A DNA stretch of 64,000 bases from positions 34,611 to 98,610 of the forward strand of contig NZ_JBQCGW010000003.1 of assembly GCF_051955275.1 (NCBI RefSeq), written 5' to 3'. This stretch comes from Pseudobacter sp051955275 (GTDB lineage Bacteria > Bacteroidota > Bacteroidia > Chitinophagales > Chitinophagaceae). The position numbers and the translations under genes were made by a program. The notes beneath the pieces are model-generated. The model saw nothing but the letters and a program-made list of their open reading frames with translations, made no database searches and was not told where the DNA came from. Positions 63,441 to 64,000 of the stretch are shown piece by piece. Numbering within the stretch: position 1 is the first letter of the stretch; the number at the start of each line of letters is the position of its first letter.

Positions 63441-64000
63441 TTAAAACAACTTCATCTGTTCGCCGGGCCTGCGGAACTGGGTACAATCCAGTTCCCACCG
63501 CCCTTCGTTGATCCCGAATTTTTTGCACCAGGTATGAAATTGCCGGTTGATGAGTTCTGCCAGCGGACCTTCGCCACGCATGCGCGTGCCAAAGCGGCTA
63601 TCGTTCACCTGCCCGTTATGCCCCTGTTCAATGAAGTGCCAGACCTTATCGGCCCGGTCGGGGTAATTTTTATAAAGCCAGTCGTGGAATAAGATCTTAA
63701 CTGCCCCATTCAGTCTCACGAAAGTATAGGCAGCAAAAACGGCCCCTTCCTCCGAAGCGGCTTTCAGGATATTATGCATTTCCTGATCGTTGAGCCCCGG
63801 GATCATGGGGCCTAACATAACACCCATGCGCACGCCGGCATCTGTCAATTCCCGGATCACACGCATCCGCTGCCGGGCTGTGGTGGTCCTGGGTTCCATC
63901 TTTCGCCGCAGCTCCTCATCAAACGTGGTCACTGAAACCAACGCAGAAACGAGGTTTCTGGCAGCTAACTGCTGCAGCACATCCTTGTCACGCAGAATGC
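63441..64000 (-). CDS. PA0069-family radical SAM protein, C-terminal part (cut by window edge)
   Basis: The minus-strand frame enters at the right edge in mid-gene; the last ~186 residues are present and the Cys-x3-Cys-x2-Cys cluster would lie beyond the window. LVSALVSVTTFDEELRRKMEPRT, GVRMGVMLGPMIPGLND and AYTFVRLNGAVKILFHDWL match the SPL-like radical SAM group annotated as PA0069 family. The reaction is not established for this group. Confidence 0.8.
   Translation of the reverse strand, partial: ILRDKDVLQQLAARNLVSALVSVTTFDEELRRKMEPRTTTARQRMRVIRELTDAGVRMGVMLGPMIPGLNDQEMHNILKAASEEGAVFAAYTFVRLNGAVKILFHDWLYKNYPDRADKVWHFIEQGHNGQVNDSRFGTRMRGEGPLAELINRQFHTWCKKFGINEGRWELDCTQFRRPGEQMKLF

Noticed and set aside
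1..64000. tRNA, rRNA, CRISPR array or insertion sequence
   Set aside because: No cloverleaf with a GTTCGA-type arm, no regularly spaced repeats and no transposase frame were recognised by eye; a tRNAscan or ISfinder run was not possible.

Overview
The window looks like a chromosomal segment of a Bacteroidota bacterium, most likely from the Chitinophagaceae/Chitinophagales. The evidence is a T9SS-type C-terminal sorting domain, a SusC-like TonB-dependent receptor, an UpxY-type NusG paralogue heading a polysaccharide operon, promoter elements of the TAnnTTTG type, and a crtI-crtB-idi-crtZ-crtY carotenoid cluster with a MerR/B12 regulator. No rRNA, tRNA, CRISPR array or insertion sequence was recognised.

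Layout. 1-1.5 kb: the start of a GH20-like glycosidase and a small exported protein. 1.6-12.3 kb: a potassium-transport locus on the minus strand. In transcription order it holds an NtrC-type sigma-54 activator, an 800-nt gap with a good sigma-54 promoter and a 22-bp perfect inverted repeat, a 27-aa membrane micropeptide, kdpF, kdpA, kdpB, kdpC, a porin, a detached KdpD sensor domain and a separate membrane histidine kinase. 12.3-14.2 kb: a secreted T9SS glycosidase. 14.3-20.5 kb: a zeaxanthin-type carotenoid cluster with an ECF sigma factor and a CarH-like B12/light regulator; a strong intrinsic terminator lies directly upstream of crtI.

20.7-52.3 kb: a 28-gene, single-polarity exopolysaccharide operon. 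It opens with UpxY, Wza, Wzc and Wzx and closes with GDP-fucose synthesis and a YwqE-type tyrosine phosphatase. Its core carries a set resembling WbpB/D/I plus WbpG-HisH-HisF for an acetamidino sugar, a second UDP-GlcNAc 2-epimerase, eight glycosyltransferases, a Wzy-like polymerase, a pectate-lyase-fold protein and an asparagine-synthase-like protein. No initiating phosphoglycosyltransferase, WbpA-like dehydrogenase or WbpE-like aminotransferase is seen.

52.8-64 kb: an acyltransferase-family membrane protein; RtcB RNA ligase; three previously unmarked small ORFs interleaved with two intrinsic terminators; a TonB-dependent receptor broken by one in-frame TAG; a decayed HigB/HigA toxin-antitoxin pair; a NarL-type two-component system coupled to a membrane protein; a lipoprotein; a small hypothetical; and the 3' part of a radical SAM gene.

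The strongest candidates for something undescribed are: Kdp control through sigma-54 with a split sensor and an extra micropeptide; the terminator in front of crtI beside a CarH-like photoreceptor and an ECF sigma factor; the small-ORF/terminator array upstream of rtcB; and the long structured leader of the UpxY operon.
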